Positions 14,173-25,425 of a stretch of DNA of 64,000 nucleotides are shown piece after piece; positions within the stretch are counted from its first letter, which is position 1; each line of letters starts with the position of its first letter. The notes beneath the pieces are model-generated. The model made no database searches, was not told the DNA's origin, and saw only the letters and a list, made by a program, of their open reading frames with translations. The stretch is from Turnera subulata. Its lineage: Eukaryota > Streptophyta > Magnoliopsida > Malpighiales > Passifloraceae. The stretch spans positions 156,918 to 220,917 of the forward strand of contig JAKUCV010007264.1 in NCBI GenBank assembly GCA_028386065.3. Reading direction: 5' to 3'. A program made the position numbers and the translations under genes.

Positions 14173-16249
14173 CAAACCTACGAAGTAGTTTCCAATTTCA
14201 CTAATTGTAATTATTTGAATTTCACGGTGTATGATAGGCTTGCAATGCAATAGTTAGGATTTGGCATGTGTGATTGTGGTATGGGCTTACACCATTCTTT
14301 TTCCCCTTGATTTTATTTTCTCTAATTCCTGCCCCAGCGCCAAGGCATTGTTTTTTGTTTGCCTTAATTGTCCTGAGTGTAAAAATATTCCTTCTCCTAC
14401 TTAGAAATGAAGATTGGTTGCAGCTGTATGCAGTTTTATTAAGCACATCTCCCAGTGCTTAATTAGTGGTGTGTAATGAAAGAGACGCATGATTGATGAT
14501 TTTATTTTGCTTTCTTAACCATGTTATCCGTCTAACCAAATTTTGTCTCAGCCAAAAACATAGTAATGAATAAAGTATGCTCATCTCGTTATTTCCTACA
14601 ACACAGAAAGATGCAAAAGGAAGAACCATAAAATCCTTATCTATGTATTATATGTGAGCAGGCAGATTGGTTCTGATGAGAAATATTGAAGAATTGAGGC
14701 GCATAACTGCAACAGCATGACGAGGGAAGCAATCTTTTACATGACGAGCCACCTTTCAACCAACATATGCAAGATTGGGACAAAAACTATTTTACTCTTA
14801 CTGTTGGAGCCAGACACCAATGTTATATATTTCACGATTTACATCGGCTTGTTTCTGTCATTTTCTTATCACAATTTATATCCTTCCCGACACAAAAAAA
14901 AAAAAAAGTATTTAACGAAAGAATCAATAATTTTTTACGTGACAAAGAAAAGAAAAATAAGCAAATAAAAGATCAGAGCCCAATTCATCACCAGTATTTG
15001 TAAAAAAGTTTTGGTTTTTAACCCCATTTCATTGTAATTATCACCCAAGACTCAAGAGGCCCAAAGCCATCCAGGAAACTTGATCTAAAATGAGAGAGAG
15101 CCCGGAAACACCGCCAATTCGCTAAGCTGGCTCCTGGCCACTTCTAAAGGGTGGAAGTGGAAGTGGAAGTGGCAGTGGACCCAATTTTTAGGATTTTTGG
15201 ACAGACCAAAGTAAAAGAAGCGGCAGAGAAGAAGAAGAAGAAGACTCCAGGTCCAGGCTGCTGCTGTCTCTTGTCAAATGAACCAAGCCATCGTCTTTCT
15301 GGTGGGTAATTCATAAAAACTCTCTCTTGCTTAGTACGTGTGTTTCTTGGGAACTCCTGCTTTGCCTATTTCCCCATCATCCCTGGTTTCCTTTTTTTTT
15401 TTTTCTCTCTTTCAAAATTTTGTTGGATGCTCTGGGGTTGACTACAGAGCTATACATGGTGTGCATCGTTCTCAATTCTTTAGTTTCAGCGGGCATTTAG
15501 GGAGCTTGATGGTGCTTTGTTCTTCTTAGGTTCATGGATTAATGGTTTGCCTTTCAACAGCTGTGGTGGTTTTTTTATGTTTGTTTTGCTTCCCGTTTTG
15601 TGGCGATTGGTTGGTGATTCCGGTGGTAGTGGTATGTACTATGTACTAGTGTAATCAGCAGGTCCTAATTGGATTTTGCTTGGATTCAAAAGTTGCTTTT
15701 GAATTATATATAAGAGTAGCCATTCCCATTCCCATTCGGGTTGGAATGATTATTGGATGCAATTTTCATTCTGTTGGAGGTTTCACTTTCAAGAGTTAAT
15801 TTTCAGTGCCGCCGCCAGATGCAAACACTGGTTTACTTCAAAGACTGAAATGGGAAAATGCCCCTGATTTGATTCCAAGTTGAAAGTGAAAGTTTCAAGG
15901 ATGGCTACACCTACATGGTTCTTCTTCTGCTGGTGAAGCTATTTTAGGGCGTGAAAATAAATTCTGATGGGCCTTGCTAAGTATAGATTTGTTCTTCCTC
16001 GTTGGTTCTGCTATTTAAGAATTATTCTCCTTCTTTCTCGCTTTTTTGGTTGTCAAAAGCATAATTGCATTATGATATTCCACCAACTTTGTTCTTTGTT
16101 CCACATCCGTAAGAATCACTTCTGTCCCTTCCAGAAACAAAAATTGACATTGTCGTTTTATTTTGACAGACGCTTCTCCACTGTTAATGCATGCTAGAGG
16201 GAGTAGGAAACAGTGCATGATCTCTCTTGTTTCCCTGCACCTTATGCAG
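14173..16249. other. SCAB1 3' UTR, intergenic region and CNX6 5' UTR/intron
   Basis: SCAB1 3' UTR to about 14,600, then AT-rich intergenic sequence with an A-tract at about 14,896. From about 15,150 GA-rich sequence with GGAAGT repeats looks like the CNX6 promoter and first non-coding exon. A pyrimidine tract followed by AG at 16248-16249 is a likely acceptor of a 5' UTR intron. No other gene seen. Confidence 0.5.
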
Positions 16250-16316
16250 TAAACCAATAATACTGCCACCAGGGGACAAAGCAATCGGAATTGTGCACCA
16301 AGAAACTACAAAACAG

Positions 16317-16913
16317 ATGGCCAGTGAAGTGAAAACTCTGGTTGAAATCTTGGAAGAGAACAACCCTATTGACCTTGGCAAATACATAAACTATGTGAGT
16401 GCCCCACAGGCTGGTGCAATAGCAACATTTTCAGGCACAACGCGTGACACCTTTCAAGGCAAGGTAGTGGTGGAGCTAAGATATGAAGCATATGTACCAA
16501 TGGCGATTCGGCAAATCAAATCCATCTGTTCCTCTGCCAGGTCGTCCTGGAATATCCACTCCATAGCTGTTGTGCACCGCCTGGGCTCGGTCCCAGTTGG
16601 AGAAACAAGTGTCTTTATTGCAGTATCAGCTGTTCATCGTGTGGATGCTTTGGATGCTTGTAAGTATGCAATTGATGAGTTGAAGGCATCTGTTCCTATT
16701 TGGAAAAAGGAAGTATATGCTAATGGAGAGGTTTGGAAGGAGAATTCAGAGTTCATAGAGAGGAGGCCGGAGCTCAGCAAAGCAAATGGGAGCTGCTGTG
16801 CGAAAAAGGTTGAGCTTAAGATGCAGGCTACAACGGGCTGCTGTGGATCCAAGTCGAAGGTGACGGAGGAAGGGGCATCACAGATTAGTACTAGTGACAA
16901 AAATAGTGAATGA
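16317..16913 (+). CDS. CNX6: Molybdopterin synthase catalytic (large) subunit, MoaE/MOCS2B type
   Basis: Large subunit of cytosolic molybdopterin synthase. Together with the thiocarboxylated small subunit (CNX7) it adds two sulfurs to cyclic pyranopterin monophosphate to make molybdopterin. The product has 198 residues in one coding exon. The MoaE fold is clear: YVSAPQAGAIATFSGTTRD, LRYEAYVPMA, VVHRLGSVPVGETSVFIAVS and the catalytic-lysine region ELKASVPIWKKEVY. The start at 16317 (MASEVKTLVEIL) is chosen because the family begins just before KTLVEIL. The open frame continues upstream to 16227 but crosses the likely 5' UTR acceptor at 16249. The roughly 40-residue tail after the MoaE domain is Cys- and Lys-rich (GSCCAKK, GCCGSKSK). 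Its coding end is duplicated downstream. Confidence 0.93.
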   Translation: MASEVKTLVEILEENNPIDLGKYINYVSAPQAGAIATFSGTTRDTFQGKVVVELRYEAYVPMAIRQIKSICSSARSSWNIHSIAVVHRLGSVPVGETSVFIAVSAVHRVDALDACKYAIDELKASVPIWKKEVYANGEVWKENSEFIERRPELSKANGSCCAKKVELKMQATTGCCGSKSKVTEEGASQISTSDKNSE

Positions 16914-17185
16914 CTTCGTCAATTCCTTGTTTTTTACTTGTCGCAAACTATGATAAAACTTTGTGAGCAAGATGTATTATTTTTGGTTTTTCTCTGGCCT
17001 CTTTGTAGCTTTATGATCCAAGTCGAAGGTGACGGAGGAAGGGGCATCACAGATTAGTTCCTTTTGACAAAAATAGTGAACGACTTCGTCAATACATTTT
17101 TTACTTGTCGCAAACAATAGCATGATAAGACTTTGTGAGCAAGATGCATGATCTTTGGTTTTTCCCAATGTGCCTTTTTGTAGCT
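16846..17185 (+). repeat. Direct tandem duplication of the CNX6 3' end (about 169-bp unit, 2 copies)
   Basis: Copy 1 (16846-17014) starts with gatccaagtcgaaggtgacg inside the CNX6 coding end and runs through the stop into the 3' UTR. Copy 2 (17015-about 17185) repeats it with scattered substitutions and small indels. Copy 2 lies entirely downstream of the stop and is non-coding. Confidence 0.9.
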
Positions 17186-17603
17186 TTAATACATTTTTTA
17201 CTCTCAGCTGTTTTTTGGACACGATTCCTCCCATTAACGGTTACAAAGACCTAAACCCAATAAATCATCTCTTAAGAAAAGACGATGTTAACAAGTTTTT
17301 ATTTTTGAATTCAGGTTTATTTTTGTTTTTTTTTATGCTATTAAAACCCATATTTATATTTAATGAAAAATCCCATGCGAGCGAACCATAATTGCTTAAT
17401 AAAAGGAAAGAAACTTGGTTAAGAAATGTACATAACTAAGCAATACCTTCGTCAGAAACATTGTGCCATATCATTTAACTAGTCATACATTCGAGTTTGA
17501 CAAATTTTGGAAGCTAAAGCAAAAGAGATCATGACAGAAGGATGATCTTCTCCATATGGCAAGTACTACACTCCAAACACAAAACACAGACACATGCGTG
17601 CCA

Positions 17604-19923
17604 TCAAGCTGCAAGGCCTCTTGCTGGGCTAAGGAGAGCAACGGCACCACGGTCTGGACTTGAGAATTTCTTATAAACAGCCTTGAGCTTACTCTCTGCA
17701 GCCGCAGAGTTTGCATCAATCAGGAGCTTTCCACAGTTCCTGTCACATGCAGAGCAAAAACGTCACAATCATGCACATGAGCGTCGAAGTAACAGACATA
17801 AAGACATAAAACGTTAATAAGCAAAAGTAAAGAGAATTTACTTGATCATGTCTTCTGTATAGCCAGTGTGGTGTTGAAGGGTTTCAGTCCAGAATGGGCT
17901 CTTATCAAGGGTACACCGGGCAGCATAGACGGCAGAGGCAGCAATCACGGAGGGGCTGTACGTTATGGCAATTTGATATTGCAGCAGCCCAAGTTCAGCC
18001 AGGAAAAAGGTCATGTTTTCCATCTGCATAAACAAACATTAACAAGCCAGTGAATAATATGACTCGGATAGAAAACGAATGTCCAGAAGAAAATGAGTGT
18101 TTATACCTCCTTGTCACAGGGCAAAGATGCCTTGATGTAACGCACTAAAAACACATATAGTGTTGGAACTGTTAAGTACCACTCCAACTTTCCCAGGATT
18201 GCTTTTTCCATGGCCAGAACCTGTTCTCTCATATAGGCATTGTCTGATATTGAAACAAAATCCTTGACCTGCAAGAACAAAGATGATTAAGAGAGTGAAT
18301 TCAGATAAAGAGAAAAGTCTTTCGGCTTTATACATGAAAAAAGTGTATGTATTGTTGTGCTACCTCAGGTGCCCAGATCTCTTCATACTTGCTTGCGATG
18401 AGCATTGCGCTCATGCCGACCAACTGAAGTTCTCTCCTTGGTACAACCTTGACAGCCAGGAACCTGTCGATTATGTTGATTGTAAGGTAGAGTGTCTCTG
18501 GCATAAGTTCGAATTTGCGGTGAACTTCAATCAGCCAGTCCACCAGAATTGCCCTCATCCTAGAATTAATGTCCAGCTGCAAGTGCATGTAGCCCTGTAC
18601 CCTACTGTCAACCTGCAATTGGGATGCCATTAGTGTCTTTAGGCAGGAAGATAAAGAGAAATTAAGGCCAAAAAGGTAAAGACTTTTACTTCTGCAAGCT
18701 TGTAAAACTTGTACATATCATCTACATATTCGACCACAGCAAGCTCATTATCAGCGTCAGCCGCATCAATGTCAAGCACAGCATCTTTAGGCTTACTGGC
18801 CAGCCCGCTCGCAGCCTAAGGTGAGGAAAACCGAATCAAATCAATACCATCCACAGAAAAGAAACCTAACAAAAACACAAAGGGAAAAACACCCACACAC
18901 TCTTGTAGAAATACCTTGCTTCTGGCAGTAAGGATAGAAGTGAACGCCTTCCCTCCCTTCTTTGAGGGTCCCTGCATTGACACTCTCCTGTCCACTGCTT
19001 TGCTAGTGTCACTTTCATCATCGGAGCTTATCACAATCACTGTCTCCGGTTCAGGTTTCTCAGTAGCCTTCTTCGCAGCTGCTGCCGCAGCCCTTGACAC
19101 CACGGCAGGGACTCTCCTCGGTCCAACCACATCACCAACAATGGCAGGGTCTACAGATTGCACAACCGGTTTCTGAAAATTGAGAGGAAGAGGTAAAGGA
19201 TATCAAAGTTAGGTTCCAAACCAAACTCTACACCTGGTGGGTGAATAATGAAAGGGATATGTAATTATGCGTACCTTTACCCGCACAGCACGATCTTTGA
19301 CCAAGTTGCCAATGTCCTGGAGTACCCTCCTGTTCCTTGCATCAGCTGGTCCAATATTCTTCTGCTTCATCTCACCTAAATAGACAGAACATCATTCATC
19401 CAAGATTATACATTGATGCATAGAAATTCCAACTGAAACTGAGACTCGTACATCAAAGGGAGAAACAGAATGAGCAAGAAAGATACGAGATTGTTTAGAA
19501 AGAGAACACGTATGATTTATAATTGGAACGCAGAATCAGCCAGAAAGAGAAGAAAAAAAGGAATGAGATTTGAGAACCAATTCATAGAATGAGGGAAAAC
19601 CCCTTACACTATTCTCAGATTCATATGTTCTTAGTTAAATTTTGTAAAATCATGACCCAGAAACTTTGTATACAAAGTTAGATCAAACGAGAATCAAGAA
19701 ACGAAACCCACAAGAATAGTTGAAACCCAGAAACAAGAACTGCCACACAAACCCACAATAAATTGCACAGAAATTCAGTGATCATAGAAGAACCACACGG
19801 AAAATTATAAAACCCGAGAGTATTTGAATGCATCATACAGAAGACGAGGGAACGAAACCCAGAAACAAGAAGGATGCTTCTACCTCCAAGTGGTTGATGA
19901 GGAACAACGGTTCTTGAAGCCAT
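17604..19923 (-). CDS. CYCB1: G2/mitotic B1-type cyclin
   Basis: Mitotic cyclin that activates CDKA/CDKB and is destroyed by APC/C at anaphase. Eight coding exons, in transcription order: 19923-19884, 19375-19275, 19172-18915, 18815-18690, 18612-18364, 18268-18107, 18023-17842, 17739-17604. They give 417 residues with phases consistent throughout. A destruction box RRVLQDIGN lies at residues 29-37 (RxxLxxIxN). A Ser/Asp-acidic stretch [11 protein letters not shown] lies in exon 3. Cyclin core motifs are [49 protein letters not shown] and [15 protein letters not shown]. HxKFEL fits the B1 group. The C-terminal cyclin fold ends with [10 protein letters not shown]. The 5' UTR on this strand is GAA-repeat rich (around 20,100-20,120). 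I cannot assign a B1 subtype (B1;1 to B1;4) without a tree. Confidence 0.93.
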
Positions 19924-20210
19924 TGCAGAAGCTTCAATTTCTTCTTCTTGGTTGCTGTTTTGGCCGAACACTCGAGAGAAAAGGGAAGACAGAAACTCCT
20001 GGAGAAGACTGCTATTACGAGTCTCTCCTTCTGGCTCGACGTTGGCAGCCGCCACCCTTTCTATTCTTCCTTCTTTCTCCCTTGTCTGCGAAACCCCCCT
20101 TTCTTCTTCTTCTTCTTCTTACTTTGTTCTTTTGGGTGATAATCGCGTTTCTTTCTCTCTGTTCTTCCTCTGTGTGAGAATTGATGGAAGTAAGGGAGCA
20201 AGAGAGAGAG

Positions 20211-20512
20211 GGGAGCCTTAAAAAGAGTTACTTTTGAAGAGACGCAAGAAACCACAACGGTCTTCTTTGCGTGGAAATTCGTCCGTTGGATTCTGAGGAT
20301 CTGACGGATGTGAAGTCCCCCTGACTCTGTAAAGTTGACGCTCTCGGGGTTTTTGGTTTCAAGAATTTGGAATTTAGTAGCCGTTAGTCAGTAAATGGTT
20401 TTTGGGCTTGTGGGTAATGGGCCGAACGGAATGGTGAGACTGGCATTAGAATCATATTATTTATTTTTTTTTGCCAAGCATTAGAATCATATAAAACTTG
20501 ACGCAACGGCCA
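20211..20512 (-). promoter_or_regulatory. Cyclin B1 promoter with MSA-type M-phase elements
   Basis: Upstream of the cyclin 5' UTR there are four AACGG cores. They are ACTAACGGCTA (minus, 20378-20388), TCCAACGGAC (minus, 20281-20290), ACAACGGTC (plus, from 20254) and GCAACGGCCA (plus, 20503-20512). The first fits the MSA consensus bound by R1R2R3-MYB factors very well. A TATA-like TTTTTAAGG lies on the minus strand near 20217-20226, just upstream of the presumed 5' UTR. The arrangement is known from plant B-type cyclin genes; the regulation itself is inferred. Confidence 0.7.
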
Positions 20513-20519
20513 TTTTATT

Positions 20520-21364
20520 ACTTTTTTTAGGTTATTTTTTTATTACTTTTTTTGCTAGTCATACATTAAAAAAAAGGTTATTTTAATAGCCACTAGTATA
20601 CAATTTTTTACAGTAAATTTATTTAAAAGTTCTTTATACTTGCATCATAAAATAAGCAAAAAAAAAAAAAAAGAGATTGAGACCAGAATAAAATGTTTTC
20701 TCTGTAACTATGTTTGGACATATTGAGTACAGATGGTTTATCACAAAATAGTTATACGAGCAGCAGTCCCAAAACGCATATAAAGTAACCTGGAGCACAT
20801 AGATTGGGAAATCTAGACAAGCTAGATTCAATTGTTTCGACCACTTTATTCATAAACTTCATATACCAACAAGGTTATTAAAACCGGACCGGACTGGTCG
20901 GTTCAACTGGTTTTTAACAAACCGGTCGGACCTCTCACGTTTTTTTACCGGTTAAACCACTATTTTCACCATATAAAATTTAAAAAATTAGTAAGATCAA
21001 GTCCCTCACGTCTTAATAACATTTAAATTCTACAACCTACTAAACTAGAAAAAGAGTATTCTTTATTTATATAAACAGATCTAGCCATCTGAAAATACAT
21101 AATTGAAGATCTAAACGATTAGAAGAAAAATTAGATTTCTCTTAACCACCTATATAAAATTACACAACAAGATTTATCTCATTCGAAAGAGGAATACAAA
21201 GGCATACTACTTCAATCACGAGCGTCTCTACGGGCGTTATAACTTGTATGGTCCGTGCCACAACTTCTTATTGGTAAAAATCAGCAACAAATAAAGATCT
21301 ACACCTCAGATCAAATCTTCATCCAAAGGTTTTGGCTCCCATGGTCTTATTTCCGATAAAGGCT
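20520..21364. other. Intergenic, AT-rich, with a dispersed-repeat-like stretch
   Basis: No gene seen. Around 20,875-20,960 there is a CCGG-rich, partly palindromic stretch (accggaccggactggtcggt, later aaccggtcgg and accggttaaacc) that looks like the end of a dispersed repeat, but I cannot define its boundaries. Confidence 0.35.
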
Positions 21365-21916
21365 TAAATTAAAGCGCCCCGACCCGAATTTACCGTACAC
21401 AGTAAACACGAGCCGGAACTGTGACGACTTGGCCAATTAAGGGCCAGCATACAGTGTATACAACAATAGCTCGGGCCCAACGGCCCAAAATAGTAAAACA
21501 CCATAAATAATAAAACCGGCCCGATGGCCCAATAATGACGAAGTATGCACAGCGGAAGACTTAAAGACTCACAAACACTGTATGCATAACCAATGCAACC
21601 TATGGATCCAAGCCTGTCCAAGGGAAACGCTGCAACCTGTCTGGAATGCACCAACCTGTACAACAAACAACTCATCCTACGGGATGAAAGCCCGCAGGTG
21701 AGGGGTGAGTCCGAAGTGCTCACGACAATGGAAAGACGATCAATATGGACACTAAAAATACTCAAGGTCCAAATAGGTAAAAGCCACCAAAACAAATCCA
21801 AAAGACTCGAGTAAAATACATTTATCCAATTTTATCTTTTCCGGGCCCCGTCACTGATAAGCTAGGGTCGTACCAGGTTATCAACGTGTTCCTGGTGCCA
21901 GATCAAAAAGAACCCA

Positions 21917-22228
21917 GGGATAGACATCCCAAAAATAATAAACCGGGATAGACATCCCAAGCATAGACATGCTTATCACACGAACCCAGATCATGGCCAC
22001 CACAAAACAGTCTCTAACCATCCGGTCGTACCTCTACTTACCACGTGACAATTATATTACCGTCATTAAAAACCAAACTCAGGGATCGACATCCCTAACC
22101 AAAATACCAAGGATCGACATCCTTGTCACTATTCATTATTAATTCCATTTACTTATTCCAAACGACACAGAAAATCAATACTAGGATAAACATCCCAAAA
22201 ACCAACAGGACACCGGGATAAACATCCC
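21917..22228. repeat. Array of short hairpin-forming palindromes in the LTR
   Basis: At least seven units of the type arm-AGAC/CGAC/AAAC-arm occur in about 310 bp: gggatagacatccc (21917, 21945), aagcatagacatgctt (21959), agggatcgacatccct (22081), caaggatcgacatccttg (22108), aggataaacatccc (about 22183) and gggataaacatccc (22215). Similar arrays occur at about 30,690-31,080, 34,870-34,980, 38,150-38,540 and 40,530-40,900 in the related LTRs. Confidence 0.85.
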
Positions 22229-23794
22229 GAACCAAAACACGGAAAAAAGCAACAATCAACAATGCACAATCATCAAAACATGATAACCGAGTAATATAGG
22301 CACATATTGAAGGAAATCCATCCTCACCTTGGCCGATTACTCAACTTCGGAGACAATGACCGATCCGACGCCGGCTCCTCGGGAAACTGCCCGATATCCA
22401 AACCTATACCACAAAACCATACATACACACACATAAATGCACATAATCGGTATACTATGATGCCTCTACTGCGAAATATATACCCATCCCGGTTCCTATC
22501 CTTTATTACTATCATTTTTACCGAAAATATTTACCCGTACGTATTTTCGATTATAATTTCGGTACTATACGTTAATTAAAACTCTTTTCAAAATAATTTC
22601 ATAAAATAACTATAATTTTCCAAAATATTAATCTCCATAATTTTTCCAGAAAAATAGTAACCTATTTATAATTTCTCAGAAAATATTTACATAGTATTTA
22701 TCTTTTCTAAATATATATATAGTTTAATTTCCAACACAAAACATAATTACTTTTAATTTACAAAATACATATTTATATACATACACCAAAATTATAATTT
22801 TCTAGACTAAATAATATAAATATTAAATTTACAGAAATTATTTTCAAGGTATATATATATTTTTTCTAATCTAACCATAATATTAATTTACAAACAAACA
22901 TAATTATCTTAATTAAAGAATCAAAGTATATATATATTTTTTTTTCTAAATCTCAACCCAGAATATTTCATGTAATTTCCAAAATAATATTTTCTATTTT
23001 TTTTCCAGAAATTAATTAACAGGAATAATTATATAAACAGATTTATATGTATATATAGATATATATTATTAAATAAATAAAAATAATAAAAAAGGAAGAT
23101 CCGGATTGCAACCCAGGAAGGGCGCGACCCGGACGCGGAAATGGGCGAAACCCGACCTCACCTCGGGTTGCAGCGTCGCGACGGCGGGAGAAGGCAGGCG
23201 AGCTTGAGGAAGACCCTGGCGCGAGGTCGACACACTGAGGCGAGCTCGAGGGCGGTGGAAAGTCGGCGGAAGGCTGACGGCAGATGGCGGAAGGCGTTGG
23301 GAAGGTAGACCCGCGGGTTGCTCAACGAGTCAACGCCCCTACGGCGCACGTCAGGCGGCGGGAACGGGAGGAGGCGACGGCTACAGGACGGCGACAGGGC
23401 GGCGAACTCCGTGGCGGCGGTGGTGTGGCGAGAAGACGGCCGGAGCTCCACCTTGTGAACAGTACAAGGAGGCTGGCGTGAACAGTTGTTGTCCGGTTTC
23501 TTTTTTTTCCATTTTCCCCTTTTTTTTCTCTTCTTTTTTTTCAGATTTTCGTTTCTTTTCTTTTTCTTGATTTTCTTTCTATTTCTTGATTTTTCTGATT
23601 TTCTGAAATTCTTTTTTTTCTCTTTTTTTTCTTTTCATTTCTTCCTCTCTGTTTTTTTCTTTTTTTTTCTGATTTATTTTCTTTTTTTTCTTTTTCTTTC
23701 CTTTTTCTTTTTCTCTTTTCTTCTTTTTCTCTTTTTTTTCTCTCTTTCTCTTTTTTTTTTCTTTCCCCTCTTCCTCTCCTTCTGCTCTCTTCTC

Positions 23795-23804
23795 TTTTTA
23801 TAAA
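23795..23804 (-). promoter_or_regulatory. LTR TATA box (3' LTR copy)
   Basis: Minus strand TTTATAAAAA lies about 325 bp inside the LTR and is followed by a purine-rich run. The same arrangement occurs at 28271-28280 in the other LTR and, on the plus strand, at 38875-38883 in the solo LTR. Confidence 0.6.
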
Positions 23805-24128
23805 CCGGTTGTGCACTGTAAAACCTATAATTAAACTATTAATCATGTGAGATCAATAATACAAGCGGGTCCGATCCGGACCAGAAAATAACCGATACCT
23901 CCTTAGTTATTTTCCGGTATGATTTTCCGAGAAATTCTGAAACCCGAAAAATACCAACTTAGTTCCGAAAAATACACGGGAAAATCACGAGCTGGGAAAA
24001 TACTCGGTTTCAAAAGACGACTCCCGATTTACCTTGAATTAATTACCCAAGATTAATTCAACAGTAAATCACGTAAATAGACTTTTACAGTCCGGTAAAA
24101 ATCCAAAATTTTTACCCGGGCTGTTACA

Positions 24129-24166
24129 GACTACCCACCTTAAAAAGAATTTCGTCCCCGAAATTC
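24129..24166 (-). other. Polypurine tract and 3' internal end
   Basis: Read on the minus strand, TAAGGTGGGTAGTC directly precedes the TGTAACAG start of the 3' LTR. Just before it is the GGGGACGAAATTC sequence typical of plant gypsy 3' ends. It fixes the orientation of the element. Confidence 0.7.
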
Positions 24167-24270
24167 TTTCTTATCCGTGGGTCCTACCACGATAAGATTC
24201 TGGCACACTCTGCCAGGTATCCAACCTCAACATGAGATACCGCTTATACCCTTAAGCGACATCTCATCCG

Positions 24271-24280
24271 CTTATAAAAA
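24271..24280 (+). promoter_or_regulatory. TATA box upstream of the antisense ORF 1
   Basis: cttataaaaa lies 35 bases before the ATG at 24315. A start of transcription about 30 bases downstream would leave a very short leader ending gccATGG, a good plant start context. Confidence 0.45.
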
Positions 24281-24314
24281 CCAACCCTCATGACTGGCAA
24301 ACTCACACACAGCC

Positions 24315-24692
24315 ATGGATTCTCCACTGAGATCAAGGACAACCTCAGACTCCGAAAACAACAGCTACATCGGCGGCAAAGCTTTCCCGACAAGCTCCGA
24401 TGATGAACCTCCAAAGAAGCGGTTCAAGACCAACATCATCGGCCTGAAGGAGCACATGGTCGTTTCCCCAAAACGACGGAAGAAGCGAGTCCCCAAGAAA
24501 GCTGATGACAGAAAAGGCAAGGCGGTCGTTGAGAGCAGCACTCCGCAACAGAAGCTGACGCAACTGAACTTCTCCCTGAAGAAGATCAGCTCGGCGGTGG
24601 CGCAGATCGAACTGGCGTGCATGGAGCTCTTCCCGCACATGGAAAATGTCAAAAAGATTGTAAAAGATCTAGAGAAGCAAATAACTCCATAG
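24315..24692 (+). CDS. Antisense ORF 1 of the LTR element, basic protein with NLS-like runs
   Basis: 125 residues, function not recognised. Residues about 30-70 are strongly basic, with PPKKRFK and SPKRRKKRVPKK resembling nuclear localisation signals. The C-terminal half (LTQLNFSLKKISSAVAQIEL to KIVKDLEKQI) has heptad-like spacing and may be helical or a coiled coil. The start has a strong context (gccATGG), a TATA box lies 35 bases upstream, and AATAAA follows at about 24732. It lies on the strand opposite to the retrotransposon. It is either a captured host gene fragment or an element-specific accessory protein. Whether it is expressed is unknown. Confidence 0.5.
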   Translation: MDSPLRSRTTSDSENNSYIGGKAFPTSSDDEPPKKRFKTNIIGLKEHMVVSPKRRKKRVPKKADDRKGKAVVESSTPQQKLTQLNFSLKKISSAVAQIELACMELFPHMENVKKIVKDLEKQITP

Positions 24693-25417
24693 AGAGTACT
24701 TCTTCTCCTGTTGTAAAACCATTATGATATTAATAAAATAAATTTCCTTTTAAAATCAAAAATTCTTATGTTACCAAGTCTGTTGTTAAATGGAAAAATA
24801 AAACATCTCAAAGTAAAACAAAAATTAATAATAAGAGTATAAAATCAAATGTAAAGAAATTAAAAACAAAACTCATTTAACAAATTCAAAACGAAAAGAA
24901 ATTAAAACAAAATATGTTTCATGATCGGTGCTCGTATCGGACGAAAACACCCTCGAACCAAGAAACGTGACACGTACAGCTAACGGTGACGTCCGTTTCG
25001 TTAACTCGCACGGCGATGATCACGAGCACGTCCTGTGTCCCTCGAGAGACACGTTACCCACTTGTTCATAAATTCCGCATGAGCCAAAACGTCTGTCGAA
25101 TCTCGTATCTCTCCACGATGTCCAAACAACTGTAAACGTGTCGCACATGCACTCTACTCGAGATACGGTCCCATCCGTCTAGCCTCAACGGTCACGGATG
25201 CATGTGATAAAAGATGCAAGAAAGTATAGTAAAAGCCATAAAAGAAAAGACAAAGTAGCCAGAGCGAAAGAAATTCAAGAGATGGAAAAAGGCTGAAAAA
25301 CTCTGGCATGGGTCCGAAAAACGCGTAAAGTAACAAGGCATTAAATAAGGCAACGGTAAAATTTTCAAAAAGCCAAAATCTTGAAAATAAAAAACGGTAA
25401 CCACGCTCCCCATAAGA
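24693..25417. other. Interior of the LTR element between antisense ORFs 1 and 2
   Basis: AT-rich sequence with AATAAA at about 24732, then GC-richer sequence containing tgacgtcc (about 24988), a bZIP-type site. No coding frame recognised. It may hold the promoter of ORF 2. Confidence 0.4.
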
Positions 25418-25425
25418 GTATAAAG
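25418..25425 (+). promoter_or_regulatory. TATA box upstream of antisense ORF 2
   Basis: gtataaag lies about 110 bases before the ORF 2 ATG. The presumed leader (about 25450-25532) is A/C-rich with repeated caaaagca and aaaaaca motifs, has almost no G or T, and contains no ATG. Such leaders are unstructured and translate well. Confidence 0.5.

Larger units (their letters stand above)
21370..24128 (-). repeat. 3' LTR of the 21370-28606 element (2759 bp)
   Basis: Minus-strand order: TGTAACAGCCCGGG terminus; short U3; TATAAAAAG (TATA at 23795-23804); a long purine tract; a GC-rich segment; AT-rich sequence; a hairpin array (21917-22228); and the terminus GGGTCGGGGCGCTTTA. It is about 730 bp longer than its partner because it keeps the hairpin-array segment. 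No credible ORF of its own; the low-complexity frames are shadows of the purine tract. Confidence 0.88.

Noticed and set aside
16227..16316. N-terminal extension of CNX6 by 30 codons
   Set aside because: The upstream part crosses a good splice acceptor at 16248-16249, and the family starts near the ATG at 16317.
22307..22579. 90-codon frame repeated at 26793-27065
   Set aside because: The conservation is only LTR identity. The predicted product has no family, and the frame is antisense to LTR transcription.
23486..23846. Phe-rich frame of 105 codons and Lys/Arg-rich frame of 101 codons
   Set aside because: T-rich/GA-rich LTR tract read in two directions; repeats of this appear in every LTR copy.
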